A stretch of 64,000 nucleotides of DNA from Spirosoma arboris (GCF_009754945.1 NZ_WPIN01000012.1:1-64000); one strand, 5' to 3'. Positions 48,925 through 59,395 are shown, counted from the stretch's first letter. Notes: generated by a model not told the origin, from the sequence alone. A program made the numbers and translations.

Positions 48925-50985
48925 CTAATGTAGGATCTGCCAGACCTCCTGCACACTCGTGACAGGTAACTGACAAGCCCGATTATAGCATACATATATG
49001 GCCGTCTGTCCATTCACCAATCCACGCTGTTCCAATAGGGGTAATTCACTTTTGTCTGTTGTACCACTCAGAACTTTATTTGGGTAAAATTCAGCATCTA
49101 GTTCAGCTCTGAACTGATCAGCGTCGGGACCAACAATAGCGATTTCGGCAGTGGGTCGTGAACGCAGGGCAAACTGAGCCGCCCAATTGGTCAGGTAATC
49201 GGCGTTTTGCTGCACCAGCGGTTGCATTCGGCCTAGCATCTGATCGGCACGTTCAGCATAGTCAGGCCGGTCAAGCAGTAGGCTCAACAGGTATAAATTT
49301 TCAGCCATCATCGAGTTCGACGAGGGGATAACATTGTCGAACAGTTCTTTACGGCGAGCAATCAACTCTTCACCATTTTTATCGGTAAAGAAAAAGAGCG
49401 GTTCCGGGCCGGTTAGTTCATCAACCGAAGCGTCACTAAAATTGGCCAATACATACTTCGTTAGCTGATCGGCTTCGGTAAGCCAGCTTTCGGTGAAGGT
49501 AGCCTGATAGAGCGCCAGAAACCCATCGATAACTGCCGCATAGTCGTCCAGAAAACCAGCCTGCCGGGCACGACCCAGTTTATATGTATGCCATAACCGG
49601 CCCGATCTGGCGTCTCGCATTTTTTTCAACAGAAAATAAGCCAGCCGAAGAGCAAGTGTCAAAAACTCAGGCTCGCCAAAAACGCGATAGGCTGTAGCCA
49701 GCCCTTTCAACATTAGCCCATTCCACGAGCACAGAATTTTATCATCCAACCCTGGTCGGATACGTTCGTTACGCACCTGCAACAGGCGGATATGTGTAGC
49801 ATCCAGCCGTACATTCAGGTCGGCCAGCGACCAGCCCATGCGTTCGGCAAACGCTTCGTCCGATTCGGTGCGGTGCAGAATATTACGTCCGTGTTCCCAG
49901 TTACCAGCATCGGTCAGGCTGTACAATTCAGCGAACCAGTCGTAATCGGCACCCAGTATTTCCCGCAACTCTGGCGTTGTAAAGGTGTAAAATTTACCCT
50001 CTACGCCTTCACTGTCGGCGTCAAGTGCAGAATAAAATCCGCCTTCGGGACTAAGTAGTTCACGCTGGGCAAAACCAATAGTCTGATAAACCACGTGTTT
50101 GTAAAGCGGACTTTTTGTCAAGCTATAGGCTTCAGCATACAGGGTTAGCAGTTGGCCATTGTCGTACAGCATCTTCTCGAAATGGGGAGCAAACCAGTCA
50201 CCATCTGTCGAATAGCGGGCAAAACCACCTCCGAGCTGATCATAAATACCGCCCAACGCCATCCGGTCAAGTGTCAGTTTCACCTGATGTAGGGTACGGT
50301 CCGACGTTTCGGCATCGTTCCCGGTAGCGTCGTAATAACGCAATAAAAATCGCCAGACGCTCGGCATCGGAAACTTCGGTGCCCGACGCATGCCACCTTT
50401 TTCATCATCCGTTTTGACCGCCACTTTTCGATACAATACCTCTACCGTTTCGGGGGCAAATAATGGATCGTTTTGAGTAAGGCCATACCGCTCAGCATCT
50501 GTCAGGTTCAACTCACGCGCAAACCCCTCCGCCGACTGCACTAAGTCCTGCCGGTGTTCGTCGAAAGCCGAACGAACACTGTCCAGCAAGTTCACCCAGT
50601 TCTTTTTCGGCAGATAGGTAAGCCCGTAAAAAGGCTTGGCATCAGGCATTAAGAACACGTTGAGCGGCCAACCACCTTGCACACCCATTGCCTGCACAGC
50701 GTCCATATAAATAGAGTCGACATCCGGACGTTCTTCGCGGTCAACTTTAATGCAGACAAAATTTTCATTCATCAACCAGGCAACATCCTCTTTCTCAAAA
50801 GATTCCCGTTCCATTACGTGGCACCAATGGCAGGCCGAATACCCAATACTGACAAGAATTGGTTTGTCTTCGGCAACGGCTTTGGTCAGGGCTTCTTCGC
50901 CCCAGGGGTACCAGTCAACCGGGTTATTGGCATGTTGAAGCAGGTAGGGACTCGTTTCGTATTGGAGTTGATTTGGCATGATCAA
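48925..50985 (-). CDS. YyaL-type thioredoxin-domain protein (DUF255)
   Basis: A 686-residue protein (ATG at 50985, or MPNQLQYETSPYLLQHANNP at 50979). N-terminal thioredoxin-like DUF255 domain: HANNPVDWYPWGEEAL, YSACHWCHVMERESF with the CHWC pair, REERPDVDSIYM, GGWPLNVFLMPD. The C-terminal part is an (alpha/alpha)6 barrel of N-acylglucosamine-epimerase type (GGIYDQLGGGFARYSTDGDWF, WNGLMLKGLATAYRVFGE). Homologous to SPATA20 proteins. Function is not settled. Confidence 0.92.
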   Translation of the reverse strand: MIMPNQLQYETSPYLLQHANNPVDWYPWGEEALTKAVAEDKPILVSIGYSACHWCHVMERESFEKEDVAWLMNENFVCIKVDREERPDVDSIYMDAVQAMGVQGGWPLNVFLMPDAKPFYGLTYLPKKNWVNLLDSVRSAFDEHRQDLVQSAEGFARELNLTDAERYGLTQNDPLFAPETVEVLYRKVAVKTDDEKGGMRRAPKFPMPSVWRFLLRYYDATGNDAETSDRTLHQVKLTLDRMALGGIYDQLGGGFARYSTDGDWFAPHFEKMLYDNGQLLTLYAEAYSLTKSPLYKHVVYQTIGFAQRELLSPEGGFYSALDADSEGVEGKFYTFTTPELREILGADYDWFAELYSLTDAGNWEHGRNILHRTESDEAFAERMGWSLADLNVRLDATHIRLLQVRNERIRPGLDDKILCSWNGLMLKGLATAYRVFGEPEFLTLALRLAYFLLKKMRDARSGRLWHTYKLGRARQAGFLDDYAAVIDGFLALYQATFTESWLTEADQLTKYVLANFSDASVDELTGPEPLFFFTDKNGEELIARRKELFDNVIPSSNSMMAENLYLLSLLLDRPDYAERADQMLGRMQPLVQQNADYLTNWAAQFALRSRPTAEIAIVGPDADQFRAELDAEFYPNKVLSGTTDKSELPLLEQRGLVNGQTAIYVCYNRACQLPVTSVQEVWQILH

Positions 50986-51056
50986 TAAGTAGTCAATAGT
51001 CGTCAGGCAATAGTCAGGAGCGGCCAGGACTTGTTAAGGGAGTTCATTGCTGGGAA

Positions 51057-52700
51057 CTACCGATTTATGACTATTTTTTTCGTCTGACTTCCGGTTTCGT
51101 TCTGGATTCTGAGCACATACAATCCAGCGGGCAAATTCGCCACAGTAATGGTCTCTTTACTACCGATAACCGCTTTCCTAACGATAGGTTGCCCGTTTGT
51201 GTTTAACAAAACAAGTTCGGTAGGTATCGTGGGAAGTTTTCCAAACGATACCGTCAGGCTGGTTTCGGTTGGATTCGGGAATACCGTAACCTCCGCCAAA
51301 ATGGGTTCTGTTGCCGTAATTGTACCCATATCGAACCGACACAGGTAGACTTCAGTGCCAGTAAGCTCGATGGTCTGCTGCCAGGATTTATACCGAACTA
51401 GTACGCTGGTTTTCGCACCATCGGCCGCATACGGATTCTGGGCAGCAATCAGGATTTTGTTTCCGTTCACTACTCCCCGCCAAACAGGAAGCTGCTTATT
51501 CATAAGATCTCGTGCGGGTGTTTCGATCACTAATTCATACGTTCCCTGAAACATATCGGCGAATTGTGACAATCGATACAGCCCATGCGTAAAGTACTCG
51601 TAAGCGGCATAAGTATCCGTTCGCGTTTGCGTCAGCGTAGGGTTCTCCCAAAGCCATAAGCCAGCAGCTCCCGAAAAAAAAGGAAAAATAGCCGTTGCTT
51701 CAGCCATAAAGGGCTGGATAAAGTTTGGGTAACTACTCGAACTATCATGATACCGGAGCCAGACCCAGGGCACCACCGGTTTCGTGCTCCAGGCGCGGTT
51801 TACCTCGACCTGAAACAATAGATAGGCCAGGTAATCCTTTGCCAGCGGATTCGGATAATCATAATAGTAATAGTCTGAGGGCGACAGGGCATCCAACTGA
51901 TCATAGTATGGCCCCCCAATCCCTTTCCCTAGCGAATCCTGAACGATATAATTTGTCCGGCTGAGGTTTGTTGTCCAGTCGGCCCAGGTAAAGGTTGGTA
52001 CATTTAGATAGGTGTTCAGCACGGGCGTATCGGCATAGCTGCTTACACTAACACCCGTCAGGTCGGCATGCTGGCGAACGTAACGAAGACCTTCTGCGTA
52101 AAGGTTACGCATGGCTTTTTTATAGGCAGCCACAAAATCAGCGTCGGCTAGATTCCGGTACGTTTCGGGAACGCGGGTATCGGTTTTGATTTTCAAAATC
52201 CGGGTATCGGTTTCCTGGAATCGTTCAATATCCAGTGCCAGTCTATTTACCGGGAGACTATAAAGGCCAGCCGCATTTTTCTGTCCGCCCGCCAGCTCCG
52301 ACAAAAAACGATCCCATTTGGCCTGATACGCGGTCAGGTCATTCGCCCAGGGACTTTCGATGGTTTCCCATGGCTGACTCAGTCCCGTTGCAAATCCGTA
52401 ATACACCAATGCGCGTTGTTTCGCCTGAACGAGCGAGCCGTATTCGCTATCGTTAACATCGACCAAATGGCTAAACCCATGCCGCAACGGACTAGCCTGG
52501 GTATCGGTAAAGCGAGGACCGCCATAGATGACCGGAAACGGGAGTGTAAAATCGGGAAACTTACTCCACTCAATCTGATTGGGCTGGCTAACGGGTGTGA
52601 AGTTGAGTCGATCAGCGCACTGTTGAGCGCTGGCCAATGAGCCAAAACCCAGCCCAAATCCACTAAACCAGACAAACAAAATGCTAAATGAAACTCGCAT
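51057..52700 (-). CDS. T9SS-secreted protein, putative glycoside-hydrolase-like
   Basis: A 547-residue exported protein. Signal peptide about 1-25 (ending LASAQ), large catalytic-looking middle (LALDIERFQETDTRILKIKT, PSDYYYYDYPNPLAKDYLAY), and a C-terminal type A sorting domain of about 80 residues (VFPNPTETSLTVSFGKLP ... GLYVLRIQNE.G.QTKKIVI). The sorting domain directs outer-membrane secretion and surface attachment by the type IX system. No named enzyme family is certain. Confidence 0.85.
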   Translation of the reverse strand: MRVSFSILFVWFSGFGLGFGSLASAQQCADRLNFTPVSQPNQIEWSKFPDFTLPFPVIYGGPRFTDTQASPLRHGFSHLVDVNDSEYGSLVQAKQRALVYYGFATGLSQPWETIESPWANDLTAYQAKWDRFLSELAGGQKNAAGLYSLPVNRLALDIERFQETDTRILKIKTDTRVPETYRNLADADFVAAYKKAMRNLYAEGLRYVRQHADLTGVSVSSYADTPVLNTYLNVPTFTWADWTTNLSRTNYIVQDSLGKGIGGPYYDQLDALSPSDYYYYDYPNPLAKDYLAYLLFQVEVNRAWSTKPVVPWVWLRYHDSSSSYPNFIQPFMAEATAIFPFFSGAAGLWLWENPTLTQTRTDTYAAYEYFTHGLYRLSQFADMFQGTYELVIETPARDLMNKQLPVWRGVVNGNKILIAAQNPYAADGAKTSVLVRYKSWQQTIELTGTEVYLCRFDMGTITATEPILAEVTVFPNPTETSLTVSFGKLPTIPTELVLLNTNGQPIVRKAVIGSKETITVANLPAGLYVLRIQNETGSQTKKIVINR

Positions 52701-52942
52701 TGCTTAAACTTTCGCCACAGTCAAGGAACCGAAACAGGGCGAAATATAACCTTTCGTTTACAAAGCCGGTTTGTCCAGTCGGAATTACTTTGTTTGCCAC
52801 ATCTCAACTACTTCATTGTTGCCGTTATACAGCCGACTGTTAACCAGGGCAAAATCCATGTTGCAATATGCAAAAAGAGCCTGCCCGTTCGGGTTAAACA
52901 AACAGACAGACGCTTTTCGCTCCGAGCGAAAGTCCTAGTTTC

Positions 52943-53470
52943 TTAAACCGGAACCTCGATTTTATAGGATTCCTCTTTCGGCGATCTGGCATCTACTGAA
53001 AACGGGCCTGCACCGTTCAGCGCTATAAACAGGCAGGTAATCAATAGCGAAAAATCGGTTCGAACCTCATGGAGAAAAGCCCAGATCCCGGCCTGGGGCG
53101 GTGAAGGTGGTAAGGGTAGCGGAGACGTACCGAGATAAAGAGCAATTTTTGTCGTCAGAATAGCGACAATCATCTCTCCGACAAAAATCAGGCTGACAAG
53201 CCGGCTTCGGTAACCAAGAATCAGTAAAATACCGCCCACAATCTCCAGCACCGCAATGAAGTGCGCCGTTTCGGCTGGATACGGAAAGCCTAATTTTGTA
53301 AATCGGCCTACGCCCTGGTTCGTATACACAAACTTCAGAATACCTTCCCACAGGAAAATAGAGCCACTCATCAGGCGAAGTAAAAGGGTAGCCGAGACGC
53401 CTTTGGCTGATCGGTCAAGTACCCAGGCAATTAGATTATTCATTGTTCTGACGTTTAAAATCTTCAGCAA
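52943..53470 (-). CDS. DoxX-family membrane protein
   Basis: A 175-residue membrane protein. Four helices and the DoxX pattern: LLRLMSGSIFLWEGILKF, FTKLGFPYPAETAHFIAVLEIVGGILLILGYRSRLVSL. DoxX proteins are quinone-linked or unassigned membrane components. Divergent from the histidine kinase gene at 53571. Confidence 0.9.
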   Translation of the reverse strand: MLKILNVRTMNNLIAWVLDRSAKGVSATLLLRLMSGSIFLWEGILKFVYTNQGVGRFTKLGFPYPAETAHFIAVLEIVGGILLILGYRSRLVSLIFVGEMIVAILTTKIALYLGTSPLPLPPSPPQAGIWAFLHEVRTDFSLLITCLFIALNGAGPFSVDARSPKEESYKIEVPV

Positions 53471-53570
53471 AAGTGAGGCACAACCCCTAAAGTCGTTGTT
53501 AAAGACTTGCTAAACATGTTTAAAACATTGTTAAAAAAAGCCGTCGATTTTAAGACCCTGTGTACTTTCG

Positions 53571-54842
53571 GTGATGAAACGTACATCCTTACGCGGGTTA
53601 ATGGTTTTAGCAACCGGCCTGGTTATCGGTATTCTGCTCACCCAGGTGCTGTTTTTAAAAAAGGCAGCTGATTTTGAAGAACGACTGACCGACCAAACCA
53701 TCAAAACGGCGCTGATTCGGGTAAGACGATTGGTCATGAATACGGCCTTGCCCCAAAACGCAGGTGATTCAACCGGTATTCGTCAGCTTTCGCCCCCGTA
53801 TTTTGTGGTTAATATTGATAGACAAGTCGATGAAGCCTTCCTGAAACAACAATTGGAACAGGAGTTATATCGTGTTCAGATTACGGACGACTTTCAATTC
53901 GCAATTTTTGACAAGGTCAACCAAAAGCTTGTTTTTGGTGAGTATGTGGCTCGGGATAAACCCGCTCGAAAAGCGTTACCGGTTAAAGGACTGCCAACAT
54001 ACGCGTCTAATGACTACTATTTTTGCGTGTATTTCCCGTTTAAAAACCACATTATTCTCCGCGAACTGAATGTCTGGATTCTCTTTAGCCTTTTAGTAGG
54101 TCTGGCGGTTATCGTTTTTGGATATGCTATTTTTATTATTCTCCGGCAGCGTCAGCTTGCTGAGATTCAAACGGATTTTATCAATTCGATGACGCATGAA
54201 TTCCAAACCCCAATCGCTACGATTTCGATCTCAGCCGAAGCGTTAAAAACAAAGGGAATGGTGGTATCGCCGGAGCGAATCGATCACTATGCCAGTATTA
54301 TCCATCAGGAATCCAAACGACTTGCCAATCAGGTAGAAACGATTTTACAGGTAGCCAGAACCGATCAGCAACACCTGCATCTTATTCGACAATCGGTACA
54401 TCTTCAGGACTGTCTGTTGGCGATTATGCAGAAGGTACAACTCAATACGAAGACTGATCCGGCTGCGTTGACGCTTAGGGTCCCTACCGAACCCATTTAC
54501 CTTTCCGTCGATCCGATCCATTTTTCGAACGCCATCTATAACGTATTGGACAATGCAATAAAATACTCCACAGAAATCATTGATGTAGTCATGACCGTTC
54601 AGCCGGACGAATCCTGGGTTATCATTGCCATTACGGACAAGGGAGTTGGTATTTCTAAGAAAAATGCGAAACGTATTTTTAAAAAGTTTTATCGTATTCC
54701 CACCCAGGGCCCTGATGCGCGTACGGGTTTCGGTATTGGATTACATTATGTTCAACAAATTGTAAAGGCGCACAACGGTAGCATTTTTGTAGAAAGTAAG
54801 CTGGGTGAGGGCACTACCTTTTCTATCCGTATCCCTAAATAA
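53571..54842 (+). CDS. Sensor histidine kinase
   Basis: A 423-residue kinase. Two membrane segments (about 8-28 and 163-186) flank a periplasmic sensor. The DHp has the phospho-acceptor in FINSMTHEFQTPIATISIS; HATPase motifs are NAIYNVLDNAIKYS, ITDKGVGISKKN and GFGIGLHYVQQIVKAHNGSIFVESKLGEGTTF. It is eight bases before an OmpR-type regulator gene, with which it pairs. Confidence 0.92.
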   Translation: MMKRTSLRGLMVLATGLVIGILLTQVLFLKKAADFEERLTDQTIKTALIRVRRLVMNTALPQNAGDSTGIRQLSPPYFVVNIDRQVDEAFLKQQLEQELYRVQITDDFQFAIFDKVNQKLVFGEYVARDKPARKALPVKGLPTYASNDYYFCVYFPFKNHIILRELNVWILFSLLVGLAVIVFGYAIFIILRQRQLAEIQTDFINSMTHEFQTPIATISISAEALKTKGMVVSPERIDHYASIIHQESKRLANQVETILQVARTDQQHLHLIRQSVHLQDCLLAIMQKVQLNTKTDPAALTLRVPTEPIYLSVDPIHFSNAIYNVLDNAIKYSTEIIDVVMTVQPDESWVIIAITDKGVGISKKNAKRIFKKFYRIPTQGPDARTGFGIGLHYVQQIVKAHNGSIFVESKLGEGTTFSIRIPK

Positions 54843-54850
54843 GTTAAGCT

Positions 54851-55546
54851 ATGGGGCCTGCGAAGGTTATGTTAGTAGAAGATTATCCTAATTTAGGGTA
54901 TGTCATTAAAGATTATTTAACGTTTAAAGGCTATAAGACCACCTTGTTTGAGGATGGAGAGCAGGCCTGGCGGGGCTTTACAGAGTCGCCCTTTGACATT
55001 TGCGTATTGGATATTATGCTCCCCAAAAAGAACGGCTTCGAACTACTAAAAGCGATACGCGGCTCGAATGCAGAGATACCGGTCATTTTTATTTCGGCCA
55101 GGGCACTAGATGAGGATAAAATCACGGGCTTACGGTTAGGGGCCGATGATTACATCGTCAAGCCGTTTAGTGTTGAAGAACTATATCTACGCATCGAAGT
55201 ATTTTTAAACAGGCCAAAAAAAATGCAACCCGTAGAGACCGTCGTTCAGATAGGTGCCTATTGGTTCGATTACCCCAATCATCAACTGAACTCTGCCTCA
55301 GGTAGCATTCAAATAACGCACAAAGAAGCCCAGATTTTAAAACTGCTGTACACCCATCTTAACCAGACTGTTGAACGCGAAACCATTCTACAGTTGATCT
55401 GGGGTGATACAGATTATTTTATGGGCCGAAGTCTGGATGTCTATTTATCCCGTTTGCGAAAGTATATGCTGGATGATCCATCCGTGGAAATTGTGAATGT
55501 GTATGGGGTAGGGTTTAAATTAGCCATAAGAATAGCTTATCCATGA
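54851..55546 (+). CDS. OmpR-family response regulator
   Basis: A 231-residue regulator. Receiver: MLVEDYPNLGYVI, phospho-acceptor D in DICVLDIMLPKKNG, K in DDYIVKPFSVEELYLR. The C-terminal winged helix (TRANS_REG_C type) has HKEAQILKLLYTHLNQ, LIWGDTDYFMGRSLDVYLSR, YGVGFKL. It should act with the kinase just upstream. The following cupin gene overlaps by four bases and may be its target or product partner. Confidence 0.94.
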   Translation: MGPAKVMLVEDYPNLGYVIKDYLTFKGYKTTLFEDGEQAWRGFTESPFDICVLDIMLPKKNGFELLKAIRGSNAEIPVIFISARALDEDKITGLRLGADDYIVKPFSVEELYLRIEVFLNRPKKMQPVETVVQIGAYWFDYPNHQLNSASGSIQITHKEAQILKLLYTHLNQTVERETILQLIWGDTDYFMGRSLDVYLSRLRKYMLDDPSVEIVNVYGVGFKLAIRIAYP

Positions 55547-56304
55547 GAATCTTCCTTTTGTGCTGGGCAGTCGTTTTAACTTCCTTTCCAGTTTTCTCTC
55601 AACCCATTAAATCAAACGTCTACTCTGCGGCTCAGTCACCCATTTTCAACCAGTCGGGTTACGAGGAACGAACCTTACTAGAGGGAAGTACCCGAGATTT
55701 TTCCCACTTAATTGTCCAGGTCATAACGGTATTGGCCAATCAACCTGACCGGCTCACTCAACAGCTCGATGAAGAGGCTGTACTGATTATCAAAGCGGGT
55801 GAATTAACGCTGACACTTGGGGAGAAACGCAAAACCCTGAGGCCCGGTAGCGCCGTTATGATCATGCCTGGTGATGAGTACCAAATAGAAAATAAGGCTG
55901 CCCAGCCCCTAACCTATTACTTCATTCGATACACCTCCAACGAAGTGCCGGATCTGGATTTGTATCGACTAATGGGTAATTCGTTCTGGGTCGACTGGCG
56001 GGAGGTGCCTTCTGTTTCTGATAATCATAGGGAGAGCCGGCGGTTGTTGGCGCCAGCGACCATAATGAGTAGCCGGATTGTTATGCAAGTCACTAAACTC
56101 GACCCTGGCTCACGGAGCGATGCACCTCACTCCCACCGGGCAGCTGAACTCCTACTCATTCTGGGAAATCCGGTTCAGGTTAATCTTGATGGGACGTTGA
56201 AAGTGGCGAAGGCAGGTGATGTTGTCTTTGTGGAATCGGACGTGTATCACGCTATACAAAATAGCAATCAAGAAGGCAGTACCTACTTATCGTTTCAATT
56301 TTAG
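55543..56304 (+). CDS. Exported bicupin protein
   Basis: A 253-residue protein. Signal peptide about 1-19. Two cupin domains (LDEEAVLIIKAGELTLTLGE, then RPGSAVMIMPGDEYQIENKA; and SDAPHSHRAAELLLILGNP, AGDVVFVESDVYHAIQNS). The second has a PHSHRAAE metal-binding signature. The fold resembles ureidoglycine aminohydrolases, but export argues against that role. It is in one operon with the two-component system, suggesting a regulated periplasmic sensor or enzyme. Confidence 0.85.
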   Translation: MRIFLLCWAVVLTSFPVFSQPIKSNVYSAAQSPIFNQSGYEERTLLEGSTRDFSHLIVQVITVLANQPDRLTQQLDEEAVLIIKAGELTLTLGEKRKTLRPGSAVMIMPGDEYQIENKAAQPLTYYFIRYTSNEVPDLDLYRLMGNSFWVDWREVPSVSDNHRESRRLLAPATIMSSRIVMQVTKLDPGSRSDAPHSHRAAELLLILGNPVQVNLDGTLKVAKAGDVVFVESDVYHAIQNSNQEGSTYLSFQF

Positions 56305-56358
56305 TCCTCAGAAATGGTCTGGCTAAATCGGGGCACGGCAAGTGCTTAAGAATTGCGG

Positions 56359-57456
56359 CTAGTTTCCCCCGTAATCACTCGTGTGATCGCGCCAGACTGA
56401 GTGCGGATGCACCGTCCCTGGAATATCGCGACTGGGTTGTCCCGAATACTCAATCCAGACACGCGGGCCGTCGATTCGTACGTAATCACCGGGTTGGCTC
56501 ATGGTGCCACTTCCCGAAAATGCGACGTACGTATTGTCGAGATCGGTCGTGTAATTCGTCAGCACCGTGGCGACTGTAGCCGGGTCCAGATCGTTAACGT
56601 AGAGTTTGATGGCGTTCAGTACGAGTTTTTTCTGCGTAGCGCTCAAAGTACCCACTTTGATACCCTGTTTGGTGGTGGGGAATTGACCATCTGCGCCAGG
56701 CCCCAGCAATATATCGCGAAACGTAGCCGACAACTTGGCGGTAGTCTGCTCAGCATTAGTCAAGCTACCCAGCATGTCAGCAAAGGCCTGCCGCTCCTGT
56801 TCCATCGACTGATGAGTACGCCCATTAATCGTGACAGGTGCGATGGGTTCAACACCACGAAAAGAAGGAGTTAGGCCAATTGCTTTACCATCCTTGTACG
56901 TGTTCGCGACAGCGAAATGGTGCCCTCCAAACTGCAATTCCCATAGACCGGTCGCGCTAGGCGTACCCAGAAACGCCAGATAATAATTGCCCGCGTTGAA
57001 GGTGCTGGTTTTATTAATGAGCTTACCCAGGTATTCGTCGGCGGCCAGATTACCTTCCAGTTCATCGAATCCCTCATTGGGTACGTTCTGAGCCATTGCA
57101 GCTGCCAGCAGGGTTTTAGCCGCTTTGAGCTGGACTTCATTGAGCGATCCCAGCTGGATACCCACCCGCCGGGGACGTTCAGAAAATTCAGGAAAGTTCG
57201 ACCACTTAGCCGCGTCGGTTTTCGAATAGGTTCGTTGCACCGTGGCTACCTGATCGGCAGAAAGCGTCGCTTTGAAGGCCTCCGCCAGACAAACTATTCG
57301 GGCCAGTCCTTTGGCAGATGAACAATCATCCTCTATCCTGGCTAGTGGTATGCCGGGAATAGGATTCGTTGAAAAAGCGTGATATTGACTTTGCAGGGTT
57401 ACCGTTAAGGAAAGGGCAACCAATCCTGTGCTGTATAGAAGCGAGAGCGATTTCAT
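56359..57456 (-). CDS. DUF3500 exported protein
   Basis: A 365-residue exported protein with a signal peptide (about 1-24). Family segments: WSNFPEFSERPRRVGIQLGS, LNEVQLKAAKTLLAAAM, NYYLAFLGTPSATGLWELQF, GGHHFAVANTYKDGKAIGLT and WIEYSGQPSRDIPGTVHPHS. DUF3500 proteins have no assigned function; they are common in Bacteroidota. Single gene. Confidence 0.9.
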   Translation of the reverse strand: MKSLSLLYSTGLVALSLTVTLQSQYHAFSTNPIPGIPLARIEDDCSSAKGLARIVCLAEAFKATLSADQVATVQRTYSKTDAAKWSNFPEFSERPRRVGIQLGSLNEVQLKAAKTLLAAAMAQNVPNEGFDELEGNLAADEYLGKLINKTSTFNAGNYYLAFLGTPSATGLWELQFGGHHFAVANTYKDGKAIGLTPSFRGVEPIAPVTINGRTHQSMEQERQAFADMLGSLTNAEQTTAKLSATFRDILLGPGADGQFPTTKQGIKVGTLSATQKKLVLNAIKLYVNDLDPATVATVLTNYTTDLDNTYVAFSGSGTMSQPGDYVRIDGPRVWIEYSGQPSRDIPGTVHPHSVWRDHTSDYGGN

Positions 57457-57491
57457 GCGTTTAAGCTTATCTGGAAAATGAGATTTATTCT

Positions 57492-58271
57492 TTATTTACC
57501 TAGCCATTCCTTGAAATCAGCTAGTCGATCATTACTAACAAACACCTCCTGACGGGGTAATGGCTGCAAATCAAGTTTGAGTTTACTACCCGAATAGGTG
57601 TGAATCGTGCGAATGGCCTCCATCGAAACCAGAAAAGCCCGATTGACCCGAAAAAACTGACCAGGGTCAAGCATCGCAATTAATTTATCTAAACTGTATT
57701 CCAGGCTAATATGCTGCCCATCGTGGGTAGTGAGCCAGGTGGACTTTTCTTCGTAGTAAAAGTAGGCAATCTCCGATGTGTGGATACTGCGAATTTTGGT
57801 ACCTATTGTCACCATGAACCGATTTTTATAGGGCGACGGTGACGTTTGCAGCGTTTTGAGAAGAGCGGTTAGATCAGGTTGGGTAACAGCGGTCGCCGAC
57901 GCTCTCAGGCGTTTAAACTTATCCAGGGCAGCGCCCAGTTCATTGGCGTCAATGGGTTTTAGCAGGTAATCAATACTATTGGTTTTGAAGGCCTGAAGGG
58001 TATATTGATCATAGGCGGTCGTAAAAATGACTGGCAACGTCAAGCCCGCCCGTTCAATAAGTCGAAAGCCCGAATCATCTTCCAGATGAATATCCAGAAA
58101 CAGCAGATCGGGCTGGGGCAAGCCCTGCTGAGCCCTGTCAGCAAACCAGGCAACTCCTTTGGCCACTGAAGTTAACACGGTTAATACTGTTATGGCTGGA
58201 TCATAGGCCTTCAGCAATCCTTCCAGTCGCCGGGCCGTTAGTTTTTCGTCTTCAACAAGAACAACATTCAT
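57492..58271 (-). CDS. LytTR response regulator
   Basis: A 259-residue regulator: receiver with VEDEKLTARRLEG, D in LLFLDIHLEDDSGF, FTTAYDQYTLQAFKTNSIDY, LLKPIDANELGA; LytTR part with IAYFYYEEKSTWLTTHDGQH, FFRVNRAFLVSMEAI. Four-base overlap with the sensor gene upstream indicates a two-component pair. This is the second LytS/LytTR system in the window. Confidence 0.93.
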   Translation of the reverse strand: MNVVLVEDEKLTARRLEGLLKAYDPAITVLTVLTSVAKGVAWFADRAQQGLPQPDLLFLDIHLEDDSGFRLIERAGLTLPVIFTTAYDQYTLQAFKTNSIDYLLKPIDANELGAALDKFKRLRASATAVTQPDLTALLKTLQTSPSPYKNRFMVTIGTKIRSIHTSEIAYFYYEEKSTWLTTHDGQHISLEYSLDKLIAMLDPGQFFRVNRAFLVSMEAIRTIHTYSGSKLKLDLQPLPRQEVFVSNDRLADFKEWLGK

Positions 58272-59395
58272 GATAGCAACGGTATTTTCACAACAAATTC
58301 ACCATCCTGTTCACCCACCCAGACCGGCTTGGCAGACAGCAACTGATACCGACTCACGATATTCTGTAGCCCTACTCCGGTCGAGTCATCGGGGTGAGGG
58401 CGAGGCTGATACCGATTGGCCACCCGCAGATAGTCGTCCTCCCGACTGATGGTAACAACCAGAGGTTCCTCATCCGACATCTGGTTATGCTTGACGGCAT
58501 TTTCAACCAGTAACTGAAGTGTCAACGGAGCAATTTGATAACGATCCCGGTCGGCTTCTGCTACATCGATACGTACCTGAAGTCGTTCATCAAAGCGAAT
58601 CATCAGCAAAAAGGTATACGCTTGAATGAAATCCAGTTCTGTTCGTAGCGGTACGCGTTCATTGTCCCGCTGCTCCAGAATGTAGCGATAGGCTTTCGAT
58701 AACTGATTGATGAACTCGATCGATAGTTTGGCATCATACTCCACCAGTGACGACAGAATGCTTAAACTATTAAACAAAAAATGGGGATTAACCTGATTGC
58801 GTAAGGCAGCAAACTGGGCCTGGGCAGCTTCTTTTTCCAGCCGTTCGGCCTTCACCAGCAGAGCCTGCATTTGTCGGCTTGATCGGCGATTAGCGGTAAG
58901 GTAATAAGCAGACAGCAGCGACATCACGACCAACCCATCATTCAACCGTTTGCGTTGCCCTCCACCCTCATTCGGATGCCGGCCATGTGCGAAGTTGGGC
59001 GCATGTTTTAATCGGGGAAATTCGTGCTCAATTCCCTGATCCATTCGCCGGTGGGCATGCCCGAATAGATTATTGAAGGTCAATGCGAATAAAGCCGCCA
59101 CCAGCAACGCGATTAGTTGGGCGATTAATTTAACTTCACCTGGGCGCTGTCCAGTCAATTGCCGGGCAAATTGGCCAAGTAGTTTATCGACCAGACTTAT
59201 CCATCCCCAGAAGAAGAAAAATGTCATCGTCATTTCGATGGCTAAAAACGGAAGCCTACTGGTCAGGTCCGACCCTTTCAGCGGAAATACATTTAAGTAC
59301 ACCCGGATTGGCATGTAAATCAGCAGTAAACCGGCGGCTAGTCCGGCCGTTTGAGTCCAGGAGAGCGAAGCGGGGTCAGGCTTTTTTGTCATCAT
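58268..59395 (-). CDS. LytS-type sensor histidine kinase
   Basis: A His_kinase-class sensor of about 375 residues from ATG at 59395 or 59392 (MMTKKPDPASLSW); a longer frame from 59431 overlaps a tiny ORF and looks less natural. Four membrane segments (about residues 16-34, 50-70, 90-110, 155-170). Phospho-acceptor helix in FAALRNQVNPHFLFNSLSIL; ATPase N box ENAVKHNQM, G box DSTGVGLQNIVSRYQ. It pairs with the LytTR regulator by an ATGA overlap. Confidence 0.88.
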   Translation of the reverse strand: MMTKKPDPASLSWTQTAGLAAGLLLIYMPIRVYLNVFPLKGSDLTSRLPFLAIEMTMTFFFFWGWISLVDKLLGQFARQLTGQRPGEVKLIAQLIALLVAALFALTFNNLFGHAHRRMDQGIEHEFPRLKHAPNFAHGRHPNEGGGQRKRLNDGLVVMSLLSAYYLTANRRSSRQMQALLVKAERLEKEAAQAQFAALRNQVNPHFLFNSLSILSSLVEYDAKLSIEFINQLSKAYRYILEQRDNERVPLRTELDFIQAYTFLLMIRFDERLQVRIDVAEADRDRYQIAPLTLQLLVENAVKHNQMSDEEPLVVTISREDDYLRVANRYQPRPHPDDSTGVGLQNIVSRYQLLSAKPVWVGEQDGEFVVKIPLLS